Origin: an uncultured Ectothiorhodospiraceae bacterium
Lineage (GTDB): Bacteria > Pseudomonadota > Gammaproteobacteria > Nitrococcales > Halorhodospiraceae
NCBI GenBank assembly: GCA_913055575.1
Contig: CAJXLI010000011.1
Coordinates: 1 to 34,339, forward strand
Reading direction: 5' to 3'
Length of the DNA: 34,339 nucleotides
Shown here: piece after piece, positions 19,215 through 27,117 of the stretch
How positions within the stretch are numbered: position 1 is the stretch's first letter
How the letters are laid out: every line of letters begins with the position of its first letter
Made by a program: the position numbers and the translations under genes
Notes under the pieces: model-generated
Database searches by the model: none
What the model was told of the DNA's origin: nothing
Seen by the model: the letters and a program-made list of their open reading frames with translations, nothing else

Positions 19215-19507
19215 CAGCCGTCGCCCCTCAGCAGCGCCCGGAAGGTGCCGGCATCGGGCTGGCCCGGTCCGGTCACCGGTGCGGCCCGCTCCAGCAGATC
19301 CAGCGCCCCGGCGGGGGTCGTGTCGAGGTACGCGTGGGCCAGCCGGTGGCGCTCGGTGCGGATGGCCTCGTAGGCCTGCCGCAGGGCCTCGAACCGCTCC
19401 GGGTCGTGCTCCGGCGGGCACGCCTTGATCGCCGTCAGGTAGGCGGCGTGGACGGCCTCATCGTCGGCCTCGCGCCCGATACCGAGGATCAGGTACGGAT
19501 CGTACAT
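19214..19507 (-). CDS. Small J-domain-like protein lacking HPD
   Basis: A 97-residue protein with the helix layout of a J domain: YLILGIGREADDEAVHAAYLTAIKA (helices I-II), a loop, then FEALRQAYEAIRTERHR (helix III). The loop that should carry the Hsp70-activating HPD reads CPPEHDP (residues 30-36), so His and Asp of HPD are both replaced. A short C-terminal extension follows (about 55-97). Loss of HPD normally abolishes ATPase stimulation, so it may be a scaffold or a J protein adapted to the divergent Hsp70. GGAGGGGG precedes the ATG, and its stop overlaps grpE. Confidence 0.85.
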   Translation of the reverse strand: MYDPYLILGIGREADDEAVHAAYLTAIKACPPEHDPERFEALRQAYEAIRTERHRLAHAYLDTTPAGALDLLERAAPVTGPGQPDAGTFRALLRGDG

Positions 19508-19584
19508 CGTCGATTCCCCCTCCGTGTCGCCCTCCGGTTCTTAGCCGCTGCCGGCCGCCCGGGTCAAGGGGCAGCGGGCGTGGC

Positions 19585-21771
19585 TCACGGCGCCTCGGAC
19601 GCCGGCACCAGGCGCTTGATCAGCGCGCCGAGGCGGTGGGCGGTGCGCTTGTCGTCCATTGCCTGCGCGCGCCGGAAGGCGCGCTGGAGCTGGTCGATCT
19701 CGCGGCTGGTGGCTCGGCGCCCCCTGCCGGGCGGATGGCGCGCCTCTAGGGCGTGGAGGATGAAGGGCGGCTCCTCCGGCCGGTGGCGCAGCGCCGCCCG
19801 GGCGAAGGCCTCGCGCAGCCCTGGCTCCCCTACGGCGCGCAGGGCCTCGCAGGCGGTGGCGTAGTCGGCCAGGGCCAGCCCCTTCAGGCGCGCGGCGCGC
19901 TTGAGCGGCCGCCGGAACGGCGCCAGCGCCCGCTCGAGCTGCTCCGCAGGGGCGTCGGCGGCCTGCTCCAGGGCGCTGCAGAGGGCGAGGAGGTCCGCGC
20001 GCGCCGGCGGGCCGCCCGCGGGCAGCAGGCGGCCCTGGTCGAGGATCTCCCGGGCGCTGGCGCCGAGGCGCTCCGCCTCCAGCGCGACCGCGAAGGCCCC
20101 GGCCAGTCCGTTGCCGTAGCGCTGCGCTGCCTCGCGGATCGCCCGGGGGCTGCCGCCTCGCTCGTGGCTCCTGTCGATCACGGTGCGGATGCGCTCGATC
20201 TGCTCGCGGGCGGGGCCCGACTCGCTCCAGCGGGCCGCCTCCGCCAGGGCCCGGCGGGCCTCGTCCGAGTCCCCGGCCGCGGCGCAGGAGCGCGCCCGGG
20301 CGATGAGGGCGTCGTGGAGGGCCGTCCGCGCCCGGCGGTTGATCGGGTCACGCTCCAGGAGCTGCTGGGCGTAGCCGGCGGCGGCCTCGAGGGCCTGCTC
20401 GTCCAGGGCCGTCTCGAGGGCCGCCTGGAGGAGGTCCGGCGCCTGCGGCCAGCGCGCCAGCGCCGCCTCCGCCGCCTCCCGCGCCTGTCGCGGCCGCCCC
20501 TGGCCGCGGAGGTGCTCGATCAGCAGCCGGTGGCCGGGGGCGTAGTCCGGGTCCAGGGCTACGCTCTCGGCGAGGGCGGCCTCGGCCTCGTGGGCCCGGC
20601 TGGTGTGCGCCAGCTGCAGCCCGGTGGCGAGGTAGCGCTGGATAACGGCGATGGGAAGGGCTGCCGAGCTGCCGGGCGTCGGCTCCCCCGCGGCGCGCAG
20701 GGCGGCGATCACCCGCTGCCAGGCGCCGAGCGCCGCCTCGGGGTCGTCCGGGTGGTCGCGCTCGGTCTGCCAGGCGGCGAGCAGGGCCCGGTCCGCCGCC
20801 GTGAGCCGCGCCGTCAGCGTCTCATCCAGCGGCTCCGGCAGGTGGTGGTAGGCATAGCGGATGAGCTGCTGGCGGCTCCAGCGGTCACCGAGCTCGGCGC
20901 GGTGCTCGAGCAGCACCGACAGGCGTGCCTCGAGCGCCGCGGCCTCGTCGCCGTGGCGGTAGAGCCGCGCCCAGAGGGCATAGCGCTCTGCCGACCAGCC
21001 CCGCAGGGCGGTCGCGAAGCGCCGGCTCGGCTCGTCGACCGCGGCCAGCGCCTCGACGAGCTCGGCCTCCGGCAGCAGGGCCAGGCGCGCCGCGGCGGCG
21101 GCCCGGGCGAAGGCCGACGCATCGTCGATGCCCGCGAGCAGGCGCTCGCTGCGCCCGGGGTCCTCCGGGTAGGCGAGCAGGGCCTTGAGCAGGATGGCGA
21201 AGTCCCGGTAGGGGGAGCGGAAAGGGATCGCGCCCAGGTGCTCGGCGGCGGCTGCGAGATCCCCGGCGCAGTAGGCGGCCAGGGCCGCTTGGGCGCGCTC
21301 GCCGTGGCTACGCACCGGGTCGTCGTCGGCCAGGGCGGTGAGCGCCTCCGGCTCGGCGAGGTAGTGGGCGGCCAGGCGGGATTGGGCCTCGGCGACCAGC
21401 TCGGGTGCCTCGGCGGCGACGAGCTCCCGGTAGGCGGCGAGGGCGGCGTCGAGCTCGCCGAGCGCCAGCAGCAGGCGGATCTCCTCGGGATCCGGCAGGG
21501 CACCGGGACACCGCCACCGGCGGTTGCCCCAGATGGCCAGCGCCTCCCGGGGCATGCCCTTGGCCTCGAGCTCCAGGGCGCGGCCCCGGTAGGCCCGGGA
21601 CAGGCCTTCCGCCCAGAGGCTCGCCGGCTCAGTCTGCGCCAGGGTCCGGTAGGAGCGGATGGCCTCGCGGTAGCGGCCGGCGGCCAGAGCCTCGTGGGCG
21701 TCGGGCGCCACCGTCTGGCGTGCGGCGCCCAGGGCGCTCGCCTCGTGCCTCGGTTCCCGGTGCTCGGCCAC
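19585..21771 (-). CDS. Large tetratricopeptide-repeat protein, first gene of the Hsp70 operon
   Basis: A 728-residue all-helical, Ala/Glu/Leu-rich protein with TPR-like repeats. Clear examples are AGRYREAIRSYRTLAQTEPASLWAEGLSRAY (about 30-60), the 380-480 region (AHEAEAALAESVALDPDYAPGHRLLIEHL, RQAREAAEAALARWPQAPDLLQAAL, LEAAAGYAQQLLERDPINRRARTALHDAL) and further degenerate repeats. There is no signal peptide or membrane span. GTG at 21771 sits just after GGAGAG. It lies 77 bp upstream of the J-like gene on the same strand, so I infer a scaffold that binds clients or the chaperones. No specific function is recognisable. Confidence 0.85.
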   Translation of the reverse strand: MAEHREPRHEASALGAARQTVAPDAHEALAAGRYREAIRSYRTLAQTEPASLWAEGLSRAYRGRALELEAKGMPREALAIWGNRRWRCPGALPDPEEIRLLLALGELDAALAAYRELVAAEAPELVAEAQSRLAAHYLAEPEALTALADDDPVRSHGERAQAALAAYCAGDLAAAAEHLGAIPFRSPYRDFAILLKALLAYPEDPGRSERLLAGIDDASAFARAAAAARLALLPEAELVEALAAVDEPSRRFATALRGWSAERYALWARLYRHGDEAAALEARLSVLLEHRAELGDRWSRQQLIRYAYHHLPEPLDETLTARLTAADRALLAAWQTERDHPDDPEAALGAWQRVIAALRAAGEPTPGSSAALPIAVIQRYLATGLQLAHTSRAHEAEAALAESVALDPDYAPGHRLLIEHLRGQGRPRQAREAAEAALARWPQAPDLLQAALETALDEQALEAAAGYAQQLLERDPINRRARTALHDALIARARSCAAAGDSDEARRALAEAARWSESGPAREQIERIRTVIDRSHERGGSPRAIREAAQRYGNGLAGAFAVALEAERLGASAREILDQGRLLPAGGPPARADLLALCSALEQAADAPAEQLERALAPFRRPLKRAARLKGLALADYATACEALRAVGEPGLREAFARAALRHRPEEPPFILHALEARHPPGRGRRATSREIDQLQRAFRRAQAMDDKRTAHRLGALIKRLVPASEAP

Positions 21772-22062
21772 GTTCTCTCCCTGGCTGCTGCGGGTGGCGA
21801 TGCTGGGCCCGGACCGGCCTTGCTGGACATGATACCCGCCGAGCCCAGACGGCTCACACCCTGCGCCGCACCGGAGCCGGAGAGGCCGGGATTGCCATCA
21901 ATCGTCTTCTGAGTGACGAAAAGTCCTGTTGATGATGGTCAAAGGAGGTGCAAGTTGATAATTTGTCGCACACTGCTACGACTAGCCCCGTCCGACGAGG
22001 CGTAGGGAGCGGCTGTCGCGGCGGCTCGATGGGGCAGTGCACAAGCCAGCAGAAGGTGCGGG
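21772..22062. other. Divergent intergenic region, TPR/Hsp70 operon vs cytochrome gene
   Basis: The AT-richest part (about 21900-21975) probably holds the cytochrome promoter. A candidate is TTGATA (21955-21960) with TACGAC (21977-21982) at a 16-nt spacer. It also holds a strong Shine-Dalgarno with a 16-codon frame, and AATTTGTCGCA (21960-21970), which recurs in reverse complement before the Rrf2 gene. No heat-shock (sigma32) promoter for the Hsp70 operon was recognisable. Confidence 0.5.
21955..22005 (+). CDS. Possible 16-residue leader peptide
   Basis: TTG at 21955 follows an almost full-length Shine-Dalgarno (AAAGGAGGTG, 21941-21950) at 4-nt spacing. It opens a frame of 16 codons ending in TAG (22003-22005), encoding MIICRTLLRLAPSDEA. 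It ends 57 nt before the cytochrome gene. It may be a leader peptide or a remnant ribosome site; the overlapping promoter-like TTGATA would exclude it from the transcript if that promoter is used. Confidence 0.3.
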   Translation: MIICRTLLRLAPSDEA

Positions 22063-22878
22063 ATGAGGTTTGATTTCTTCTACAATTTCCTGGCAAGCCT
22101 AGGGTACAACCACCCCGTCCATCCAATCTTGGTCCACATCACGATCGGCCTGGTCGTGGCATCGTTCCTCTTCGCCCTGGTCGCGACGGTGCCGCGCTAC
22201 AGCAAGTTCGCGGTAACCGCCCGGCACTGCACCACCCTGGCCGCCATGACGGTCCCCCTGACCTTCCTGGCCGGGATCATGGACTGGCAGCACTTCTACG
22301 CCGGGGCCTGGACGGGCACCTTCAAGGCCAAGCTCACCCTGGGTAGCGTGCTGATCGCGTTGCTCGCTACGGGGGTGTTCCTCTCGCGCCGGCTCGCCTA
22401 CCGGTCGCCGGGGATCTACGCGGTCTATCTGGCCGCCTTCCTGACGGTGGTAGGGTTGGGCTACTACGGCGGTGAGCTGGTCCACAGCGGCGCTGAGCCG
22501 GCCTCGGCCGAGTCCGGAGGCGGTAGCAGCGGGGATGCGGCCGCGACGGATCAAGACGGCGAGGTCGCCTACACGCAGATCGACTCGATCATGCAGAGCC
22601 GGTGCGTCTCCTGCCACAGCACCGGCAACCCCATCTGGGGGCTCGATGCCAGCTCCTACGAGGCGCTCATGGACGGCAGCAAGAACGGCCCCATCGTCGA
22701 GCCGGGAAACCCGGCCGATAGCGAGCTGGTCAAGCGCATCAAGGGGATCACGCAGCCGCAGATGCCCCTGGGCGGCTCCCCCCTGTCCGAGCAGCAGGTG
22801 CAGCGCATTGAGCGCTGGATCGAGCAGGGCGCCCCGGGGCCGGACGGCGAGCCCGCGTCCGGGTCCGAGGCGGGCTGA
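22063..22878 (+). CDS. DUF2231 membrane domain - cytochrome c fusion
   Basis: A 271-residue protein. The N-terminal DUF2231-like membrane domain has four spans (about 21-44, 55-75, 90-107, 117-140) and the conserved HPVHPILVHITIGL entry with His18, His20 and His25. A Ser/Gly linker (about 146-165) leads to a periplasmic class I-like cytochrome c domain with CVSCH at 181-185 and a probable Met ligand in QPQMPLGGSPLS (Met234). The form resembles 'planctomycete-type' c-haem domains. It probably moves electrons at the periplasmic face; the partner is unknown. AAGGTG precedes ATG 22063. An alcohol dehydrogenase follows 27 bp later on the same strand. Confidence 0.87.
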   Translation: MRFDFFYNFLASLGYNHPVHPILVHITIGLVVASFLFALVATVPRYSKFAVTARHCTTLAAMTVPLTFLAGIMDWQHFYAGAWTGTFKAKLTLGSVLIALLATGVFLSRRLAYRSPGIYAVYLAAFLTVVGLGYYGGELVHSGAEPASAESGGGSSGDAAATDQDGEVAYTQIDSIMQSRCVSCHSTGNPIWGLDASSYEALMDGSKNGPIVEPGNPADSELVKRIKGITQPQMPLGGSPLSEQQVQRIERWIEQGAPGPDGEPASGSEAG

Positions 22879-22905
22879 GCCCGCGCCAGCGCCAGGAGGC
22901 GCGCG

Positions 22906-24135
22906 ATGAGCGGAAAGATCCTAGAGCCGATCCACACGCCGCGCACGGCCCACTACCCCGGCGCCCTGGGGCAGCTGGGCGCCTGGGCCGCCGAGCTCTG
23001 CCCCGCCGGCAGCCGCCTGACGCTGGTCACCGGCCGGCAGACCGTCGAGCGTCTACCCGCCCTGGCGAGTGCGGTGGCTGGGCTCAGCCAAGCCGGCTGG
23101 CAGGTGACGACCGTCCGCGTCGACGGTGAGCCGAGCGCCGAGTGGGTGGACGAGCAGCGCGGCCGGCAGGCGCAGGCCGGCGCGGATCTGGTGGTCGCGG
23201 CCGGCGGCGGCAGCGCCCTGGATACGGGCAAGGCCCTGGCCGCCATGGCCTGCGAGCCGGGGCCGGTACGGGCCTATACGGAGGGGATCGGCGACCGTGC
23301 CCCGAGCGGCGAGCGGCTGCCCTGGATCGCGGTGCCGACCACCATGGGCACGGGCAGCGAGGTCACGCACAACGCTGTGCTCGGCCGGCCTGCCCTGGAG
23401 GGCGGCTACAAGAAGTCCCTGCGCCATCCTCGCTACGTCGCCGACCGCGTGATCCTCGACGCCCGGCTGTCCGTTTCCCTGCCGCCCAGCGTGGTCGCCA
23501 GCGCCGGCCTGGATGCCTACTCCCAGCTGCTCGAGAGCTACCTCGCGCCTACCTCGTCACCGCTACTCGATCGCTGGCTGGCGTACGGCCTGGGGCTCGC
23601 CGGCAGCGCCCTGCCGGCGCTGCTGTGCCGCCACGGCGACGAGGACCTCGAGGCGCAGCGCCACGATATGGCCCTGGCGGCCATGCTCTCCGGGGTGGCC
23701 TTGACGTATACCGGCCTCGGCGTGGTGCACGGGCTCATCGGGCCCCTCGGCGCGGTGGCGCCGGTTGGCCACGGTGTCGCATGCGCCAACTGCCTGCCCG
23801 GCGCCATGCGCCATACCCTCGCGGCGGCTCGCGCTGCGGGCGGCGAGCGGCGGGCCTTCGTGGAGGGACGCATGGCCCGTGCCGCGTCGGTGCTGGACGA
23901 GCCTGCCGTAGCGGGCGCCGGTGCGGACGACGCGGCGGGCGCGGACGCGCTGGTCGAGGCGCTGGAAGGCTGGCGGCAGCTCGCCCGCGACGCGGCGGGG
24001 CTGCCCGGTCTGGCCCAGGCCGGAGTCGAGGAGCGCCACATCCGGGCCGTGCTCGATAAGGCCTCCGATCGCCGCAACCCCGTGCCCCTCGACGGGGCCC
24101 GCCGGCGCGCCATCCTGGACGAGGCCCGGGGCTAG
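22906..24135 (+). CDS. Iron-containing (type III) alcohol dehydrogenase
   Basis: Cytoplasmic NAD(P)-dependent dehydrogenase of the Fe-ADH family, 409 residues. The nucleotide-binding half has VAAGGGSALDTGKALA and IPTTMGTGSEVT-like VPTTMGTGSEVTHNAV. The metal half has Asp about 202 (AGLDAYSQLLE), His about 274 (VVHGLIGPLGA) and His about 288 (VGHGVACANCLP). The fourth usual ligand His is Gln (position about 206), as in several Fe-ADH subfamilies, and the His after VHG is Gly, so metal and substrate are uncertain. CAGGAGG precedes ATG 22906. It is probably cotranscribed with the cytochrome fusion. Its stop codon shares CTAG with the convergent uup stop. Confidence 0.88.
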   Translation: MSGKILEPIHTPRTAHYPGALGQLGAWAAELCPAGSRLTLVTGRQTVERLPALASAVAGLSQAGWQVTTVRVDGEPSAEWVDEQRGRQAQAGADLVVAAGGGSALDTGKALAAMACEPGPVRAYTEGIGDRAPSGERLPWIAVPTTMGTGSEVTHNAVLGRPALEGGYKKSLRHPRYVADRVILDARLSVSLPPSVVASAGLDAYSQLLESYLAPTSSPLLDRWLAYGLGLAGSALPALLCRHGDEDLEAQRHDMALAAMLSGVALTYTGLGVVHGLIGPLGAVAPVGHGVACANCLPGAMRHTLAAARAAGGERRAFVEGRMARAASVLDEPAVAGAGADDAAGADALVEALEGWRQLARDAAGLPGLAQAGVEERHIRAVLDKASDRRNPVPLDGARRRAILDEARG

Positions 24136-26081
24136 GTGCCCTGGCTGCGGCCCTCTAGCTCCTGCCAGCGCTCGTAGGCCTGCTCCAGGCGCGCCTCCAG
24201 ATCGGCGAGCTGCTGCTGGAGCTCGCCGGCCTGCCCGCCGTCCCGCTGGTACAGGGACGGATCGGCGAGCTGCTCGTGGAGCCCGGCCTGCTCCGCTTCC
24301 AGGGCCTCGATCTGCCCGGGCAGGGCGGCCAGCTCCGCCTCCTCCCGGCGCGTGAGCCGCTTCGACGGCATACCGCTGCTGGAGTCGCTCCCCCCGGTGC
24401 TGCTGCCCGAGTCCTGGTGCTGGGGCGTCGTCTCGCCACTGCGGCCGCTGCTCCGTCCGGAGCTGTCGTGATTGTCGCCCGCGCTGGCCGGGCGCTGCTG
24501 GACCCAGTCGCTGTAGCCGCCCGGGTACTCGCGGAAGACCCCGTCGCCCTCGTAGGCCAGGCTCTGGGTGACTACGGCGTCGAGGAAGGCGCGGTCGTGG
24601 CTGACCACCAGCACCGTGCCGTTGAACGCCAGCAGCCGCTCCTCGAGCAGCTCCAGGGTCTCGGTGTCGAGGTCGTTGGTGGGCTCGTCGAGCACGAGCA
24701 GGTTGGCCGGCTGGCTGAACAGCCGCGCTAGCAGCAGCCGGTTGCGCTCGCCGCCGGACAGGGCGCGCACCGGCTGGCGGGCCCGCTGGGGCGGGAAGAG
24801 GAAGTCCTGCAGGTAGCTGAGCACGTGCCGGGAGCGGCCGCCGATGTCGAGGTGCTCACGGCCGCCGCCGACGTTGTCCTGGACGCTGGCGTCCTCGTCG
24901 AGCGCGGCGCGCTGCTGGTCGAAGTAGGCGATCTCGAGCCGGGTGCCGCGGCTGATCTCGCCGGCGGTGGGCTCGAGGTGGCCGAGGAGCAGCCGGATGA
25001 GCGTGGTCTTGCCGCAGCCGTTGGGGCCGATGACGCCGACCTTGTCGCCGCGCAGGATGGAGGTGCTCAGCTGCCGGATGACGGTCTCGCCGTCGTAGGC
25101 GAAGGCTGCGCCCTCGGCCTCGGCGACGATCTTGCCCGAGCGCTCCGCCTCCTGGACGCTGAACCGCGCCTGGCCCTGGCGCTCGCGGCGCTCGGCGCGC
25201 TCGGCGCGCATGCGCTGGAGCTGGCGGACGCGCCCCTGATTGCGGGTGCGGCGCGCCTTGATCCCCTGGCGGATCCAGGCCTCCTCCTGCGCCAGGCGCT
25301 TGTCGAACTCGGCGCGCTGGCGCTCCTCGGCGTGGAGGCGCTCTTCGCGGCGGCGCAGGTAGCTCTGGTAGTCGCCGGGGTAGCTGATCAGCGCGCCGCG
25401 GTCGATCTCCACGATGCGCGTGGCCAGGCTCTGCAGGAAGGCGCGGTCGTGGGTGACGAACAGCAGCGCCCCGGACCAGTCCTTCAGGAACCCCTCCAGC
25501 CAGGTGATGGCGTCGATGTCCAGGTGGTTGGTCGGCTCGTCGAGCAGGAGTAGATCCGGGTCCGTGACCAGGGCCCGGCCGAGCAGGACGCGCCGCTGCA
25601 CGCCCCCGGAGAGCGCGGCCATGGGGGCATCCGGGTCGAGCTGCAGGCGGCTGAGCACCGCCTCCACCCGCTGCTTGAGGTCCCAGCCGCCGTGGGTGTC
25701 CAGGGCGTCCTGGCAGGCCTGCATCTCGCCCAGCTGGGCCGTGTCGCCGGCGGCCACCGCCTCGGCGAGGCGGTGGTAGCGCTCCACCATCCCGCCGAGC
25801 TCGCCGAGCCCGGCGGCGACGTGCTGATAGACGGTACCGCTGGTGTCCTCGGGCAGCTGCTGGGCGAGCTGCGCCACCCGGACGCCAGGGTCGCAGACGA
25901 CCTGGCCGTCGTCCGGCTCCTCGGCGCCGGTGAGGATGCGCATCAGGGTGGACTTGCCCGCGCCGTTGCGGCCGACCAGGCAGACGCGCTCGCCGTAGTC
26001 GAGGGTGAGGTTGAGATCCTCCAGCAGTGGCGGGTGGTGGCCCAGGGCGAGGTGGACGTTGCGTAGCTCGAGTAGCGGCAC
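24132..26081 (-). CDS. uup: ABC-F ATPase Uup
   Basis: Soluble ABC-F protein of 649 residues, acting at the ribosome and linked to replication-associated DNA stability and transposon excision. It has two ATPase domains: Walker A GRNGAGKST (about 38) with LSGGVQRR and LLLLDEPTNHLD, then GPNGCGKTT (about 350) with LSGGERNR and LLVLDEPTNDLD. An arginine-rich inter-domain linker (about 240-290) separates them. A long Ser/Gly/Gln low-complexity linker (about 530-565) leads to a C-terminal coiled coil (about 570-645), the Uup-type DNA-binding tail. GTG at 26081 was chosen because GAGGGAG is just upstream and the protein opens MPLLELRNVHLA. Confidence 0.93.
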   Translation of the reverse strand: MPLLELRNVHLALGHHPPLLEDLNLTLDYGERVCLVGRNGAGKSTLMRILTGAEEPDDGQVVCDPGVRVAQLAQQLPEDTSGTVYQHVAAGLGELGGMVERYHRLAEAVAAGDTAQLGEMQACQDALDTHGGWDLKQRVEAVLSRLQLDPDAPMAALSGGVQRRVLLGRALVTDPDLLLLDEPTNHLDIDAITWLEGFLKDWSGALLFVTHDRAFLQSLATRIVEIDRGALISYPGDYQSYLRRREERLHAEERQRAEFDKRLAQEEAWIRQGIKARRTRNQGRVRQLQRMRAERAERRERQGQARFSVQEAERSGKIVAEAEGAAFAYDGETVIRQLSTSILRGDKVGVIGPNGCGKTTLIRLLLGHLEPTAGEISRGTRLEIAYFDQQRAALDEDASVQDNVGGGREHLDIGGRSRHVLSYLQDFLFPPQRARQPVRALSGGERNRLLLARLFSQPANLLVLDEPTNDLDTETLELLEERLLAFNGTVLVVSHDRAFLDAVVTQSLAYEGDGVFREYPGGYSDWVQQRPASAGDNHDSSGRSSGRSGETTPQHQDSGSSTGGSDSSSGMPSKRLTRREEAELAALPGQIEALEAEQAGLHEQLADPSLYQRDGGQAGELQQQLADLEARLEQAYERWQELEGRSQGT

Positions 26082-26165
26082 AGCTCCCTCAGTCGGCAGT
26101 CTCCAGGCGGTAATGGTAGCGTATTTCCAGCGGCGCTCGTACCATTCAAGCAAAGGAGGTCGGCC

Positions 26166-27083
26166 GTGGACAGTATTCGCTCGCGCACCGGTGTCCCGGT
26201 GGAGGTCATGGACCTCCACTTCCAGGGCAAGCCGGGGCTCATCGCCAGCTACCTGATCCGTCACCAGAACGGCGTGATGGTCGTGGAGAGCGGGCCGGGC
26301 AGCACCATCGGCGGCCTGGAGCTGGAGCTCAGCCGCCGCGGGCTGAGCCCGGGGGATGTCACCCACGTGCTGCTCACCCACATCCACCTGGACCACGCCG
26401 GCGCCGCCGGCTGGCTGGCCAGCCACGGGGCCCACGTCTACGTCCACCCCAACGGCGCGCCCCACCTCGTGGAGCCGGAGAAGCTGCTCCAGAGCGCGGC
26501 CCGGATCTACGGCGACGCCATGGAGGCGCTCTGGGGGGATTTCTACCCCGTCCCCGAGGCGCAGGTCACGGCGCTGGACGACGGCGACGAGATCGCCGCC
26601 GGCGGCGTGGCGGTGGTCGCCCTGGATACCCCGGGCCACGCCGAGCACCACCTCGCCTACGTCCTCGACGATATCTGCTTTACCGGCGATGTCGGCGGCG
26701 TACGGATGCAGCACTCGGGGGTGGTAATCCCGCCCATGCCGCCGCCGGAGCTCTCGCCGGACCGCTGGCGGCGCAGCCTGGAGCACATCGAGGCGTACGA
26801 GCCCGAGTACCTGGCACCCACCCACTTCGGGCTCTTCCTCGATCCGCCCGAGCACCTGGCGGCCCTGCGCCGAGGGCTGCAGGCGGTAGAGCAGTGGGCC
26901 GAGGAGGGCGTGCCGCAGAGCGAGGACGTGCCCGACCTGCAGGCCCGCTATGCCGCCTGGCTGCAGGAATGGGCCGCGGAGCAGGGGCTGGACCCGGGTG
27001 ACTGGCCGCGCCACGAGGCCATCAACCCGAGCTGGATGTCGGCGCTGGGGCTGCGCCGCCTCTGGAAGCAGCGGCACAGCTGA
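26166..27083 (+). CDS. Metallo-beta-lactamase-fold hydrolase
   Basis: A cytoplasmic MBL-fold protein of 305 residues. The metal motif THIHLDHAG (about 70-78) is intact, with further ligands in TPGHAEHH (about 156-163), FTGDVGG and the C-terminal APTHFG. The N-terminal strands (PVEVMDLHFQGKPGLIASYLI, VVESGPG) and a helical C-terminal extension (about 230-300) are like glyoxalase II/AHL-lactonase relatives. The substrate is unknown. GTG at 26166 has a near-perfect Shine-Dalgarno AAGGAGGT (26153-26160). It heads a three-gene operon with an acyl-CoA ligase and thiD (gaps 34 and 10 bp), hinting that it hydrolyses a thioester or lactone made or used by the ligase. Confidence 0.88.
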   Translation: MDSIRSRTGVPVEVMDLHFQGKPGLIASYLIRHQNGVMVVESGPGSTIGGLELELSRRGLSPGDVTHVLLTHIHLDHAGAAGWLASHGAHVYVHPNGAPHLVEPEKLLQSAARIYGDAMEALWGDFYPVPEAQVTALDDGDEIAAGGVAVVALDTPGHAEHHLAYVLDDICFTGDVGGVRMQHSGVVIPPMPPPELSPDRWRRSLEHIEAYEPEYLAPTHFGLFLDPPEHLAALRRGLQAVEQWAEEGVPQSEDVPDLQARYAAWLQEWAAEQGLDPGDWPRHEAINPSWMSALGLRRLWKQRHS

Positions 27084-27117
27084 GCGGCCTGTGGCGGCTG
27101 CTACGCGGAGGAGCTGC

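Noticed and set aside
19753-21912. Plus-strand frame of 719 codons opposite the TPR gene
   Set aside because: Low-complexity Gly/Arg/Val/Gln composition mirroring a real gene; no motifs and no promoter.
23500-23530. Gln in place of a metal His as evidence that the alcohol dehydrogenase is inactive
   Set aside because: Several Fe-ADH subfamilies naturally have Gln at this position and the other ligands are intact.
26082-26165. TPP riboswitch in the leader of the thiD operon
   Set aside because: The interval is short and lacks the conserved THI-box sequence elements.
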